DNA from: Pedobacter sp. N36a
Lineage (GTDB): Bacteria > Bacteroidota > Bacteroidia > Sphingobacteriales > Sphingobacteriaceae
Assembly: GCF_014472395.1 (NCBI RefSeq)
Contig: NZ_JACSZW010000002.1
Location: 372,001-436,000 of the forward strand
DNA length: 64,000 nucleotides
Direction: 5' to 3'
Part shown: piece after piece, positions 1 to 9,090 of the stretch
Numbering within the stretch: position 1 is the stretch's first letter
How the letters are laid out: every line of letters begins with the position of its first letter
Notes under the pieces: generated by a model
What the model saw: the letters and a program-made list of their open reading frames with translations, nothing else
What the model was told of the DNA's origin: nothing
The model's database searches: none
Made by a program: the position numbers and the translations under genes

Positions 1-2
1 CC

Positions 3-458
3 GGAACCTATACGATTGCAGGTACTTTCCTAAAGAAATTCCAGGGACAACAAGATGCAGCAACCAGAAAATATACCAATGACTACCCAATTTATCGCTA
101 TGCTGACCTGTTGCTGCTGCTTGCAGAAGCAAAAGAAATATTAGGCGAAAGTCCTGCTGCCGAAATCAATGCCGTAAGAGCCAGAGCCTATGGTGTAAAT
201 TATGATCCTGCTGTTCAGGGATTCCCGAACATGCCTGGTGATGGTAACATTAAACAAGCAATTCTACAGGAACGTTTCTTCGAGTTTATCGGAGAAGGAA
301 AGCGTTGGTACGATTTAAGACGTATGGGAGACAGCTTTGTGTATGCAAATACGACACTAACAGCCGCTGATGCCTATAAATTATTCTGGCCAATTGACCG
401 TGTTTCTTTAACCAATAACAAATCCCTGGTTCAAACTACCGGCTACTCACAATTCTAA
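3..458 (+). CDS. SusD/RagB family outer-membrane lipoprotein, 3' end only
   Basis: The reading frame is open from the first bases of the window, so the gene begins upstream; about 151 C-terminal residues remain. The segment carries the typical SusD C-terminal signatures: a YPIYRYADLLLLLAEA helix, then an ERFFEFIGEGKRWYDLRRMG block. SusD proteins are surface lipoproteins that bind glycans and form the lid over a SusC TonB-dependent transporter, which would lie just left of the window. Followed 90 bases later by sialate lyase, so it is inferred to bind sialylated glycans or free sialic acid. The signal peptide and lipobox are outside the window. An ATG is not visible because the start is missing. 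Confidence 0.93.
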   Translation, partial: GTYTIAGTFLKKFQGQQDAATRKYTNDYPIYRYADLLLLLAEAKEILGESPAAEINAVRARAYGVNYDPAVQGFPNMPGDGNIKQAILQERFFEFIGEGKRWYDLRRMGDSFVYANTTLTAADAYKLFWPIDRVSLTNNKSLVQTTGYSQF

Positions 459-471
459 TAAATATTTGGTG

Positions 472-504
472 TAGGAGTGGAGACCGTAATGGTCGACACT
501 CCTA
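472..504 (+). other. intercistronic stem-loop between susD and nanA
   Basis: An 8-bp outer stem (472-479 with 497-504) encloses a second short stem (482-485 with 491-494). No T-run follows, so a strong terminator is unlikely. Inference: it may stabilise the susCD transcript or attenuate read-through into the downstream catabolic genes. Confidence 0.45.
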
Positions 505-547
505 ATTTAACCATCCCTGATTTTGTATTCTTTAAACCCCTTATAAA

Positions 548-1477
548 ATGACGATTCAACACTTACAAGGCCTTATTGCCGCTCCATTTACGCCAATGGA
601 TGAAAATGGACAATTAAATGTGGCCTTGATTCCAAGCTACTACCAGTTTTTAAAAGCCAACAAAGTAACCGGTGCATTCATTTGCGGTTCTACCGGAGAA
701 GGTGTATCCTTAACCAACACAGAGAAAAAAGAAGTGGCACAGGCATGGGCAGATTGCACACGCGGCGACCAAGACTTTAAGGTAATGATGTTTCTGGGGG
801 GAACCAGCATTGCCGACTGTAAAGACCTGGCCTTGTTTTCTAAAGAAATTGGCCTTTATGCCATCTCGTTCACTGCACCGTTTTATTTTAAACCATCAAA
901 TGTAGATGTCCTGGCCACGATCTGCGCGGAGATTGCCGCAGTTGCTCCAGATATGCCTTTCTATTATTACCATATTCCAGTATTGACAGGTGTTGGTTTT
1001 GCCATGTACGACCTGCTGCAGGCCATCGACGGGAAGATTCCTAATTTCGCTGGCGTGAAATATACACATGAAGATTTCATGGATTTCTTATCTTGTATCC
1101 ATTTCCAAAATGGTAAATATGATATGCTTTGGGGACGTGATGAGAACATGCTGTCTGCCTTGGTTTTAGGGACTAAAGGTGCTGTAGGAAGTACTTTTAA
1201 CTATGCCGCTCCTTTATATTATGATATGATTACCGCTTTTGAAAAGAATGATTTGAAAAAAGCACAGCTTTTACAGCAGCAATCAATTGATATGATCAGA
1301 CTATTAGGTAAATACGGTGGTATTGCTACTGGAAAGGCCTATTTGAAATTAGTTGGCGTAGATTGCGGTGAATTTAGACTGCCGGTAAAAAATATGACTG
1401 CCGCACAATTTGAGAGTTTTAAACAAGATGTAGCCGCTGTTGGTTTCGATAATTTTAAATCAAAAGCAGCTCATTAG
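548..1477 (+). CDS. nanA: N-acetylneuraminate lyase (sialic acid aldolase)
   Basis: Cleaves N-acetylneuraminate to N-acetylmannosamine and pyruvate in the cytoplasm through a Schiff base. The 309-residue protein matches the DapA/NanA TIM-barrel family in length. Visible signatures are GSTGEG at residues 47-52 (carboxylate binding), the Tyr of the YHIP motif (Y141) and the Schiff-base lysine in GVKYTH (K171). The ATG at 548 follows an AT-rich leader with no clear ribosome-binding site, as usual in Bacteroidota. The mutarotase gene starts 8 bases after its stop, which indicates one operon. DHDPS is the closest alternative, but the neighbouring sialidase, transporter and epimerase favour the sialate lyase (called NanL in Bacteroides). 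Confidence 0.93.
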   Translation: MTIQHLQGLIAAPFTPMDENGQLNVALIPSYYQFLKANKVTGAFICGSTGEGVSLTNTEKKEVAQAWADCTRGDQDFKVMMFLGGTSIADCKDLALFSKEIGLYAISFTAPFYFKPSNVDVLATICAEIAAVAPDMPFYYYHIPVLTGVGFAMYDLLQAIDGKIPNFAGVKYTHEDFMDFLSCIHFQNGKYDMLWGRDENMLSALVLGTKGAVGSTFNYAAPLYYDMITAFEKNDLKKAQLLQQQSIDMIRLLGKYGGIATGKAYLKLVGVDCGEFRLPVKNMTAAQFESFKQDVAAVGFDNFKSKAAH

Positions 1478-1485
1478 CCTAATTA

Positions 1486-2652
1486 ATGAATGCGATGAGC
1501 AAGTACTTATTTTATCTATCAGCCCCCCTTATGTTGACAACAACAGCCGTTTTCGCACAGAAAACTCCTGCTGAGCAGATCGAATGGTCTATTGCAGCTA
1601 AATTACAAGCGCCCGATGGGCAAACTTCTATCGGCTTTGCCGGAGCAATCAATGCAGTGCTTCAAGATCGGCTGATCGTTGCTGGTGGCGCCAATTTTCC
1701 AGATAAAAAGCCATGGGAAGGCGGTAAGAAGCACTATTCAAACGAGATACATATTTTGGAGCAAACCAGGAATACGTTTTCCTGGAATAAACAAAAGGCC
1801 TATTTGCCGGAACCGATTGCCTATTGCGGGAATACCAGTACCAAATTCGGACTGGTGTATGCAGGTGGAGAAAATGAAAAAGGATTGTCGAATCAGGTTT
1901 TTCTAATGACATGGGATGACGCTCAGCAAATTCCTTTGTCCAAACCTTTAGCTAGCTTGCCCATCGCATTAACAAATGTTGCCCTGACCAGTATTGGGAA
2001 CCTCGTTTATGCGATCGGTGGTGACCAGGAAAAATCAACTTCTAAAGCGGTGTTTAGCCTGGATTTGAGTCATCCTGCTGGAGTCTGGCAGGTCTTGCCG
2101 GAATTGCCAATTCCATTGGCCAATTCGGTAGTTCTGGTACAAGGGTCATCGATTTATGTGATTGGTGGACGTACGAAAACAGCCTCCGGCATCAGCGACC
2201 TTCATTCTACCGTGTTTATTTATCATCCTGAAAAAAGAACATGGAAAGAAGGTGCCCCGATTAAGGACGGAAAAGAAGTGATGAACTTCTCTGCAGGAAC
2301 TGGTGTGGCTGTAGGAAAGAACGAGATTCTGATCTTTGGCGGCGACAATGGCAAGACTTTTCATCAGATAGAAACTTATATCTCCAGAATCGCTAAAACG
2401 GAAGACCCTGCAGAGAAAGCGAAATTAACCACCGAAAAGAACCAGCTGAGTATTCAGCATAAAGGTTTTTACAAAGGACTTTTACGATATGATACAGGGA
2501 AGAATACCTGGTCAAAGTTGGGGGAATTAGCTTTTCCAGCACAGGTAACGGCCATGGCCACAAAATGGAACAATAATATCATTATTTCTAGCGGAGAAGT
2601 GCAGCCTGGCGTCAGGACACCAAACATTACGCTCGGAAAAATTAAAGACTAG
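1486..2652 (+). CDS. nanM: NanM-type N-acetylneuraminate mutarotase, kelch beta-propeller
   Basis: 388 residues with an N-terminal signal peptide ending near AVFAQ (residue 25), so it is probably periplasmic. At least five kelch-type Gly-Gly blades are visible (AGGANF, YAGGENE, AIGGDQE, VIGGRTK, IFGGDNG), and the C-terminus carries GEVQPGVRTPNI, typical of the cyclically permuted mutarotase family. NanM speeds conversion of the alpha-sialate released by sialidases to the beta anomer. ATG codons occur at 1486 and 1495; both keep the signal peptide. It sits between the lyase (8-base gap) and the transporter (3-base gap). Enzyme role is inferred from family and context. Confidence 0.85.
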   Translation: MNAMSKYLFYLSAPLMLTTTAVFAQKTPAEQIEWSIAAKLQAPDGQTSIGFAGAINAVLQDRLIVAGGANFPDKKPWEGGKKHYSNEIHILEQTRNTFSWNKQKAYLPEPIAYCGNTSTKFGLVYAGGENEKGLSNQVFLMTWDDAQQIPLSKPLASLPIALTNVALTSIGNLVYAIGGDQEKSTSKAVFSLDLSHPAGVWQVLPELPIPLANSVVLVQGSSIYVIGGRTKTASGISDLHSTVFIYHPEKRTWKEGAPIKDGKEVMNFSAGTGVAVGKNEILIFGGDNGKTFHQIETYISRIAKTEDPAEKAKLTTEKNQLSIQHKGFYKGLLRYDTGKNTWSKLGELAFPAQVTAMATKWNNNIIISSGEVQPGVRTPNITLGKIKD

Positions 2653-2655
2653 AAA

Positions 2656-3897
2656 ATGAAAAACACAAACAGATATGCCTGGGTGGTGGTTGGATTATTG
2701 TGGGTGGTGGCACTATTAAATTATATGGACAGACAGATGCTGTCTACCATGAAGCCGGCAATGCAGATCGATATTCATGAACTGCAGTCGGCCACAAACT
2801 TTGGATACCTGATGGCCATTTTCTTATGGATCTACGGTTTCATGAGCCCGGTTTCTGGAATTATTGCCGATAAATTCAATCGGAAATGGCTGATTGTAGG
2901 CAGTTTGTTCGTTTGGTCTTTGGTCACTTATTTAATGGGTTATGCCACTACTTTTAATCAGATTTACTGGCTTAGGTCATTGATGGGCGTGAGTGAAGCG
3001 TTATATATTCCTGCGGGATTATCGCTGATTGCAGATTTTCACTCTTCGAAAACACGTTCATTAGCGATTGGAATCCATATGACTGGCCTTTACATGGGGC
3101 AGGCATTAGGCGGTTTCGGTGCAACCATTGCCGACAAGTTTTCATGGCAGGCTACTTTTCACTCTTTTGGAATTGTAGGTGTCGTTTACGCATTGGTGCT
3201 GGTGTTTTTCCTGAGAGAGAAAAAAGCAAGCGAAAGCGTTGAAATGGACGATGAGATTAAAATGAAGGTAAAACCTTCGATCTTTAAAGGTTTTGCCATT
3301 CTATTTACCAATATTTCCTTCTGGATTATCCTGTTCTATTTTGCCATTCCAAGCTTACCCGGCTGGGCTGCGAAAAACTGGCTGCCAACGCTCTTTGCAC
3401 AAAACCTGAACATTCCAATGTCTACTGCCGGCCCCTTGTCGACCATCACGATCGCTTTCTCTTCTTTTGTAGGGGTGATATTTGGTGGGATTCTTTCAGA
3501 TCGATGGGTGCAGAAAAATATTAAAGGAAGGATCTATACCAGCGCAATTGGCCTGGCACTGACGATCCCTTCCTTACTGTTTTTAGGTTTCGGACATTCC
3601 TTGTTCCATGTGATGGGCGCTGCACTTTGCTTTGGCCTGGGCTTCGGGATGTTTGACGCCAATAATATGCCGATCCTTTGTCAGTTTGTTTCCTCAAAAT
3701 ACCGGGCAACAGCCTATGGTTTGATGAATATGACCGGGGTGTTTTTCGGAGCATTCATTACCGATTTGCTGGGGAAATCTTCAGATGCTGGTCATCTGGG
3801 ACAGGATTTTGCCATGCTTGCCGGAATTGTGTGCCTGGCGCTGTTTGTACAGCTTTACTTCCTCAGACCAGTAGTAAACGACTTTGCCGATGCTTAA
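2656..3897 (+). CDS. nanT: MFS transporter, probable sialic acid permease (NanT-like)
   Basis: 413 residues with about 12 hydrophobic segments and the anion:cation symporter style N-terminus (YMDRQMLSTMKP in the first helix, DKFNRKWLIVG in the loop between helices 2 and 3). It begins 3 bases after the mutarotase stop, so it is surely co-transcribed with it. By context it carries N-acetylneuraminate across the inner membrane to the cytoplasmic lyase, as NanT does in Bacteroides fragilis. Hexuronate transporters of the same MFS branch look alike; only the neighbours point to sialate. Confidence 0.82.
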   Translation: MKNTNRYAWVVVGLLWVVALLNYMDRQMLSTMKPAMQIDIHELQSATNFGYLMAIFLWIYGFMSPVSGIIADKFNRKWLIVGSLFVWSLVTYLMGYATTFNQIYWLRSLMGVSEALYIPAGLSLIADFHSSKTRSLAIGIHMTGLYMGQALGGFGATIADKFSWQATFHSFGIVGVVYALVLVFFLREKKASESVEMDDEIKMKVKPSIFKGFAILFTNISFWIILFYFAIPSLPGWAAKNWLPTLFAQNLNIPMSTAGPLSTITIAFSSFVGVIFGGILSDRWVQKNIKGRIYTSAIGLALTIPSLLFLGFGHSLFHVMGAALCFGLGFGMFDANNMPILCQFVSSKYRATAYGLMNMTGVFFGAFITDLLGKSSDAGHLGQDFAMLAGIVCLALFVQLYFLRPVVNDFADA

Positions 3898-3922
3898 GGA
3901 TACCAGGGCCTTTTATTAAGGA

Positions 3923-3946
3923 AATTATAGCTGTTAAGCTATAATT
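3923..3946 (+). other. stem-loop in the nanT-sialidase gap
   Basis: A perfect 10-bp inverted repeat (3923-3932 with 3937-3946) with a GTTA loop. No T-run follows, so termination is doubtful. It divides the locus into susD-nanT and sialidase-hexosaminidase halves and may mark an RNA processing or attenuation point. The remaining bases up to the sialidase start show no convincing promoter. Confidence 0.4.
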
Positions 3947-4088
3947 GAGATCATGTCCCATGATTAAGGCGGGATAATGACGCTAATGCCAATACCATAA
4001 AATACGAATGAAAGTAAATGCCGATACTAACCAATAAGCGAATTACAAGATTTACTTGCCGAAACTTTTTAACACGATAAAACTAAAC

Positions 4089-5663
4089 ATGATGATTTCA
4101 CAACATTACAAATGTGCTGCCCTTTCTCTCTTTCTAATAGCGACTGGGTTAACCGCCAGCAGCCAGAAAGTTCAATCCAATGCGGTTGATTTAAAGATCA
4201 GCGCGCAGCAAACCGTAAACCCGATTCTCAAAAGAAAAGCAATCAATCCGCTATGGCGTATGGAAATTGAGGTTCCGGCAGCAGGATTAACATTTAAAGC
4301 GTTGTTAGGTACGCTGAATAAAGCAGGTTTAACTGATCTCCAAGCTCTGGAAGCTTATTTGAGTACGGAGAATAAGGGAAAAGAGCAAGTGCTGGATACA
4401 AAGAAAAAGATTGGCGATGTAACGGTTTCCGGAAAAAACTTCCGCATTCCCCTGACTGCTACACTCGCTCCCGGTAAACAAGTGATCTGGATCAGTGCTA
4501 CTTTAAAACCGGAGGCTAATATTGACGATCGTGTGGAATTAAAAGTTTCAGATTTAATAGATGCAGCCGATGTAAAACATAAAATCAGCATTCAAGGTCC
4601 CGTAGCGGCAAGCAGACTGGGGATCGCCATCAGAAATCCTAATGATGATGAGGTTAATTCTTATCGGATTCCTGGAATCATCGATACCGATAAAGGAACG
4701 TTAATCTCTGTTTATGACGCTCGTTATAAGAATAGCGGTGATTTGCCAGGTAATATTGATGTGGGCATGAGCAGAAGTAAAGATGGCGGCAAAACCTGGG
4801 AACCAATGAAAATCATTATGGATATGGGCGCTCCCCATGAAAATAATGGTGTTGGGGATCCTTCTATTTTATTCGACCCAGTCACAAAAACCATTTGGGT
4901 AGCGGCATTATGGAGCAAAGGAAACCGCTCTATTGCAGGTTCTGGCCCTGGTCTTTCTGAAGAAGAAACCGGACAATTTGCTTTAGTCAGCAGTACCGAT
5001 GATGGCTTAACCTGGACAAAACCTTATAGCATTACCGCAGAGGTGAAAAACCCAATATGGAGGTTGTTTTTCCCTGGCCCAGGAAATGGAATCGCCATGG
5101 CGGATGGTAAAATAGTATTCCCTGCACAATATTGGGATGAGAACAAAATGCCGCATTCTACTTTAATTTATAGTGCCGACCATGGTAAAACCTGGAAAGC
5201 AGGAGTAGGTGCGAAATCAAATACTACTGAAAGTCAGCTGGTAGAAACTACGCCTGGCAAAATCATGCTGAACATGCGTGACAACCGTGGGAAATTCAGA
5301 AGTGTAGCCACCACTACGGATATGGGCTTGAACTGGGAAACACATCCTACCTCGGTGAAAGCCCTAATAGACCCGGTTTGTATGGCCAGTTTGATTAAAG
5401 CTCGTGTGAAAGTAAAAGGAAAAATGAAAGATGTTCTGTTTTTCAGCAACCCAAACTCCTCCACAGACAGAAAAGACCTGACCATTAAAATGAGTTTGGA
5501 TCTTGGAGAAACCTGGCAGGATGCCAATTTATTGGTAGACGACCGTGGTTCTTTCGGATACTCCGCACTGACTAAAATAGATGAAAATACTTTAGGCCTG
5601 TTATATGAAGGCGTACGTGATTTATACTTTGTACGCATTCCCGTAAAAGACCTTTTAAAATAA
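4089..5663 (+). CDS. secreted sialidase (GH33 exo-alpha-sialidase)
   Basis: Hydrolyses terminal sialic acids from glycoconjugates. An in-frame TTG lies at 4056, but ATG at 4089 (or 4092) gives a proper signal peptide (MMISQHYKCAALSLFL...), for 524 residues. After an N-terminal beta-sandwich of the sialidase-associated type (about 30-175) comes the six-bladed propeller: YRIP with the first triad arginine (R193), Asp boxes SKDGGKTW, STDDGLTW, SADHGKTW, TTDMGLNW and SLDLGETW, the NMRDNRG arginine, and the Tyr/Glu nucleophile pair in FGYSAL (Y491) and LLYEG (E507). All key residues appear intact. It likely acts in the periplasm or at the cell surface. Confidence 0.93.
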   Translation: MMISQHYKCAALSLFLIATGLTASSQKVQSNAVDLKISAQQTVNPILKRKAINPLWRMEIEVPAAGLTFKALLGTLNKAGLTDLQALEAYLSTENKGKEQVLDTKKKIGDVTVSGKNFRIPLTATLAPGKQVIWISATLKPEANIDDRVELKVSDLIDAADVKHKISIQGPVAASRLGIAIRNPNDDEVNSYRIPGIIDTDKGTLISVYDARYKNSGDLPGNIDVGMSRSKDGGKTWEPMKIIMDMGAPHENNGVGDPSILFDPVTKTIWVAALWSKGNRSIAGSGPGLSEEETGQFALVSSTDDGLTWTKPYSITAEVKNPIWRLFFPGPGNGIAMADGKIVFPAQYWDENKMPHSTLIYSADHGKTWKAGVGAKSNTTESQLVETTPGKIMLNMRDNRGKFRSVATTTDMGLNWETHPTSVKALIDPVCMASLIKARVKVKGKMKDVLFFSNPNSSTDRKDLTIKMSLDLGETWQDANLLVDDRGSFGYSALTKIDENTLGLLYEGVRDLYFVRIPVKDLLK

Positions 5664-5668
5664 ACAAT

Positions 5669-5697
5669 GAATCCAGGTAGCGAAGTTACCTGGATTC
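5669..5697 (+). terminator. probable terminator or attenuator after the sialidase
   Basis: A perfect 11-bp stem (5669-5679 with 5687-5697) around a 7-base loop, beginning six bases after the sialidase stop and followed by GTTCTTT. The T-run is weak, so partial read-through into the esterase gene is likely. Confidence 0.55.
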
Positions 5698-5773
5698 GTT
5701 CTTTGCAGTTTATAGCTGCTGAACTACGAAACCAAGCTGATCAACCATCAGCAAGAAAAATCAACAAAACGGA

Positions 5774-7870
5774 ATGAGAACCACAAAAAACATCATCCTG
5801 GTCGTTTGGTTATTGTCGCTTTCTTTACCAGTCAATCTGTTCGCACAGGGGAAAAAGATCAAAGTAGCCTGCATCGGAAATTCCGTTACCGCAGGGTATT
5901 TGCTTAAAGATCCAGTTGCTGAATCCTACCCATCCGTACTGCAGGGTTTGCTGGGCAATACCTATGAAGTAGGGAACTTTGGCCTGAGCGGAGCCACTTT
6001 ATTAAAGAAAGGACACAGGCCCTATTTTAAGACCAACGAATTTCTTAAGGCGCTTGATTTTCATGCCGATATTGCCATTGTGCACCTCGGTCTGAACGAT
6101 ACAGATCCTAGAAACTGGCCGGAATACCGCGATGAATTTCAGCAGGATTACGCCTGGCTGCTGGATACCCTAAAAAAGAACAACCCTAAAATCAAGTTAT
6201 ATGTTTGTCGGCTGACACCCATTTTTTCTGAGCACCCAAGGTTTAAATCAGGGACCCGGGAATGGTACTGGCAGATTCAAAAAGAGATTCCTTTGATCGC
6301 TAAAGACAATCAGGCAACGCTGATTGATCTGAACAGCCCTTTAAATAACCGTCCGGATTTATTTGCCGATAATCTACATCCTGACAAGGAAGGCGCTGCC
6401 ATCATAGCCAAAACGATATATAGCAGTTTAAGCGGTAACTATGGCGGATTAAAACTGCCTTTGCTGTTTACTGATCATATGGTGCTGCAACGCGACCTGC
6501 CTATTCCAATTTATGGAACCGCCGACGCGAATGAACCGATTACCGTCGTTTTTAACGGTCAGAAGAAAACCGGAATCAGCGGAAAAGATGGGAAATGGAA
6601 AGTGCTGTTTCCTGCAATGCCTCATGGCGGGCCTTACCAGCTGAGCATCACCGCTAAAAAGAAAAAGATCGTTTTAACTGATGTACTGCTTGGCGATGTT
6701 TGGCTTTGCTCCGGACAGTCTAATATGTATTTTCAATTGAAACAATCCGCTGCAGGAGCGGCAGAACTACAGCAATTTCCTGCACAGCCGAAACTTAGAT
6801 TGATGAAATTTAAGCCCCTTGCTGAAACCGATGCGGTATCCTGGGACAGTACCACTTTGGCTCAATTGAACCATTTGAACTATTTCTCTGGAAACTGGGA
6901 GCCGGCAACTCCAGGAACTGCTGCAGGTTTTTCTGCCATTGGGTATTATTTCGGCCAGCAGCTGGTACAGGAGGAAGGAGTGCCCATCGGGCTGATCCAA
7001 ATGGCCGTTGGCGGTTCCACACTGGAATCATGGATCGACCGCTACACGATGGAACACGATCCTCAGCTGGTAGATGTATTGACCAATTGGCGTAAATCTG
7101 ATTTCGTTCAGGAATGGGCCCGCGGACGTGCAAACCTGAACCTAAAAAATGCCACGAATCCCAAACAGCGTCATCCTTATGAACCAGCATACAATTATGA
7201 AGCTGGAATTGCACAGCTGACCAGCGCTCCAATAAAAGGGGTGATCTGGTACCAGGGAGAAAGTAATACGCAGAATCCAGAGTTTTACGCACACAGTTTT
7301 CCAGTACTGATTAAAAGTTGGAGAAAGAAATGGGGCCAGGATTTTCCATTTTACTACGTACAGCTTTCTGGAATAAATCGCCCTTCATGGCCATACTTTA
7401 GGGTCATGCAAGGCAGAATTCAAGATCAGGTAGCTAAAGCTTATATGGCGGTCAGCTCAGATCTGGGCGATTCTCTGGATGTTCATCCGACCAGAAAAAA
7501 AGAAATTGGCCAGCGTTTGGCCTTACAGGCACTGCAGCATAGCTATGGTAAAAAGGTCATTGCCGATGGGCCGATTCCAACAACGGCAGCCCTGAAAGAC
7601 CATACGATTGAGGTTTCATTTGCGGCAGGAAGTCCATTGGCTGTAAAAGATGATCAGCCACTAAAAGGCTTTGAATTGGTCTTGGAAAAAGGAGCCATTA
7701 TTCCCGTATCCGCTATTTTGCTAAACAACAAAGTCCATATTCAGCTCCCTAAGGAAATAGAAGCAGAAAAAATAAGAACAGTACGGTATAGTTATGCGCC
7801 TTTTAGTCGCGCAAACCTCATCAACAATAATGGTTTGCCGGCTTCAACCTTCGCTATGCCCATTAATTAA
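5774..7870 (+). CDS. two-domain sialate O-acetylesterase (SGNH + SASA)
   Basis: Removes O-acetyl groups that block sialidase and lyase. 698 residues with a signal peptide ending near FAQG (25). The first domain (about 30-220) is an SGNH hydrolase: nucleophile S37 in IGNSVTAGY, GLND at 106-109, and D199/H202 in DNLHPD. A short beta-domain (about 225-305) leads to a second esterase of the sialate acetylesterase family, with LCSGQSNM (S316), WYQGESN and DVHPTRKKEIGQ supplying a second Ser/His set. Both sets look intact, so this is a genuine tandem esterase. Bacteroides homologues of this architecture exist. It is followed 13 bases later by the epimerase. Confidence 0.88.
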   Translation: MRTTKNIILVVWLLSLSLPVNLFAQGKKIKVACIGNSVTAGYLLKDPVAESYPSVLQGLLGNTYEVGNFGLSGATLLKKGHRPYFKTNEFLKALDFHADIAIVHLGLNDTDPRNWPEYRDEFQQDYAWLLDTLKKNNPKIKLYVCRLTPIFSEHPRFKSGTREWYWQIQKEIPLIAKDNQATLIDLNSPLNNRPDLFADNLHPDKEGAAIIAKTIYSSLSGNYGGLKLPLLFTDHMVLQRDLPIPIYGTADANEPITVVFNGQKKTGISGKDGKWKVLFPAMPHGGPYQLSITAKKKKIVLTDVLLGDVWLCSGQSNMYFQLKQSAAGAAELQQFPAQPKLRLMKFKPLAETDAVSWDSTTLAQLNHLNYFSGNWEPATPGTAAGFSAIGYYFGQQLVQEEGVPIGLIQMAVGGSTLESWIDRYTMEHDPQLVDVLTNWRKSDFVQEWARGRANLNLKNATNPKQRHPYEPAYNYEAGIAQLTSAPIKGVIWYQGESNTQNPEFYAHSFPVLIKSWRKKWGQDFPFYYVQLSGINRPSWPYFRVMQGRIQDQVAKAYMAVSSDLGDSLDVHPTRKKEIGQRLALQALQHSYGKKVIADGPIPTTAALKDHTIEVSFAAGSPLAVKDDQPLKGFELVLEKGAIIPVSAILLNNKVHIQLPKEIEAEKIRTVRYSYAPFSRANLINNNGLPASTFAMPIN

Positions 7871-7883
7871 AAATATTAAAGAC

Positions 7884-9068
7884 ATGAATTATACTCAAGA
7901 AGACCTTCAGCAATTACAGCAATTTTATAACGATCAGCTTTTAAATGATACGGTTCCTTTTTGGTTTCCGAGGTCTGTAGATACGGAATTTGGGGGGTAC
8001 CTGCTGATGAGAGATCAGGATGGAACGCTAATAGATGACGACAAAGCAGTTTGGATACAGGGGAGGGCTGCCTGGTTGCTTTCTACGCTTTACAATACGA
8101 TTGAACCCAAACAAGAGTGGTTGTCAGCAGCAAAATCAGGCATTGATTTCCTGAATAAATATTGCTTTGATGACGATGGGCAGATGTTTTTCCATGTGAC
8201 CCGTGATGGTCAGCCGATCAGGAAACGCCGGTATTATTTTTCGGAAACCTTTGCCGTGATCGCTAATGCCGCTTATGCAAAAGCAAGCGGAGATCCAGCA
8301 GCTGCTGAAATGGCGAGATACCTTTTTGGAAAATGTATCGAGTACTCGACAACTCCAGGTTTGCTGGCGCCTAAATTTACAGGAACCAGACCTACCAAAG
8401 GAATCGGGGTGCCGATGATCATGATGAACACCGCCCAGCAGCTCAGAGAAACGATTGGTGATCCGCGCTGTGATGAATGGATCGACAAATGGATTGCTGA
8501 AATTGAGACTTATTTTGTGAAAGATGACATCCGCTGTGTGATGGAACAAGTGGCGCCAGATGGGAGTATTGTAGACCATATTGATGGTAGAACGCTAAAT
8601 CCTGGTCATGCGATTGAAGGGGCCTGGTTTATTCTTCACGAAGCAAAATACAGAAACAATGATCCTAAATTGATCGCATTGGGCTGTAAAATGCTGGATT
8701 ATATGTGGGAACGCGGATGGGATAAAGAACATGGTGGAATTCTATATTTCAAAGATGTATATGATAAACCCGTGCAGGAATATTGGCAGGACATGAAGTT
8801 CTGGTGGCCGCATAATGAAGTGATTATTGCCACTTTACTGGCTTATACGATTACTGGTGAGGAAAAATATGCAAAATGGCATAAAATGGTTCACGATTAT
8901 GCCTACGGTCATTTTCATGATAAAAAGAACGGCGAATGGTTCGGCTACCTGCACAAAGATGGAACTTTGGCACAAACCGCTAAAGGAAACCTCTTTAAAG
9001 GACCCTTTCATTTACCCCGCCAAGAATGGTATTGTGCCGCTTTATTGGCAGAACACCTAGAGAAATAA
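7884..9068 (+). CDS. N-acylglucosamine 2-epimerase (AGE family), ManNAc to GlcNAc
   Basis: 394 residues from the ATG at 7884; an upstream extension to 7794 would overlap the esterase gene and is not credible. The protein is an (alpha/alpha)6-barrel AGE/renin-binding-protein homologue: WFPRSVDTEFGGYLL near the N-terminus, IQGRAAWLLS, LNPGHAIEGAWF with a conserved histidine, and WWPHNEVIIATLLAY with a second conserved histidine. It should interconvert N-acetylmannosamine and N-acetylglucosamine in the cytoplasm. No nanE-type epimerase or ManNAc kinase is present here, so this enzyme is inferred to replace that route, as in Bacteroides fragilis. Cellobiose and mannose epimerases share the fold, but the context argues against them. 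Confidence 0.88.
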   Translation: MNYTQEDLQQLQQFYNDQLLNDTVPFWFPRSVDTEFGGYLLMRDQDGTLIDDDKAVWIQGRAAWLLSTLYNTIEPKQEWLSAAKSGIDFLNKYCFDDDGQMFFHVTRDGQPIRKRRYYFSETFAVIANAAYAKASGDPAAAEMARYLFGKCIEYSTTPGLLAPKFTGTRPTKGIGVPMIMMNTAQQLRETIGDPRCDEWIDKWIAEIETYFVKDDIRCVMEQVAPDGSIVDHIDGRTLNPGHAIEGAWFILHEAKYRNNDPKLIALGCKMLDYMWERGWDKEHGGILYFKDVYDKPVQEYWQDMKFWWPHNEVIIATLLAYTITGEEKYAKWHKMVHDYAYGHFHDKKNGEWFGYLHKDGTLAQTAKGNLFKGPFHLPRQEWYCAALLAEHLEK

Positions 9069-9090
9069 GTTTTATTATTCCTGAATTATA

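Noticed and set aside
5234..5638. 134-codon minus-strand open frame
   Set aside because: Antisense to the sialidase propeller and its catalytic Tyr/Glu region; no independent support.
6810..7292. 160-codon minus-strand open frame
   Set aside because: It lies wholly inside the esterase gene, opposite conserved catalytic motifs, with no start context or domain.
7794..7883. N-terminal extension of the epimerase gene
   Set aside because: Would overlap the esterase coding end by 77 bases with non-family residues; the ATG at 7884 fits the family start.
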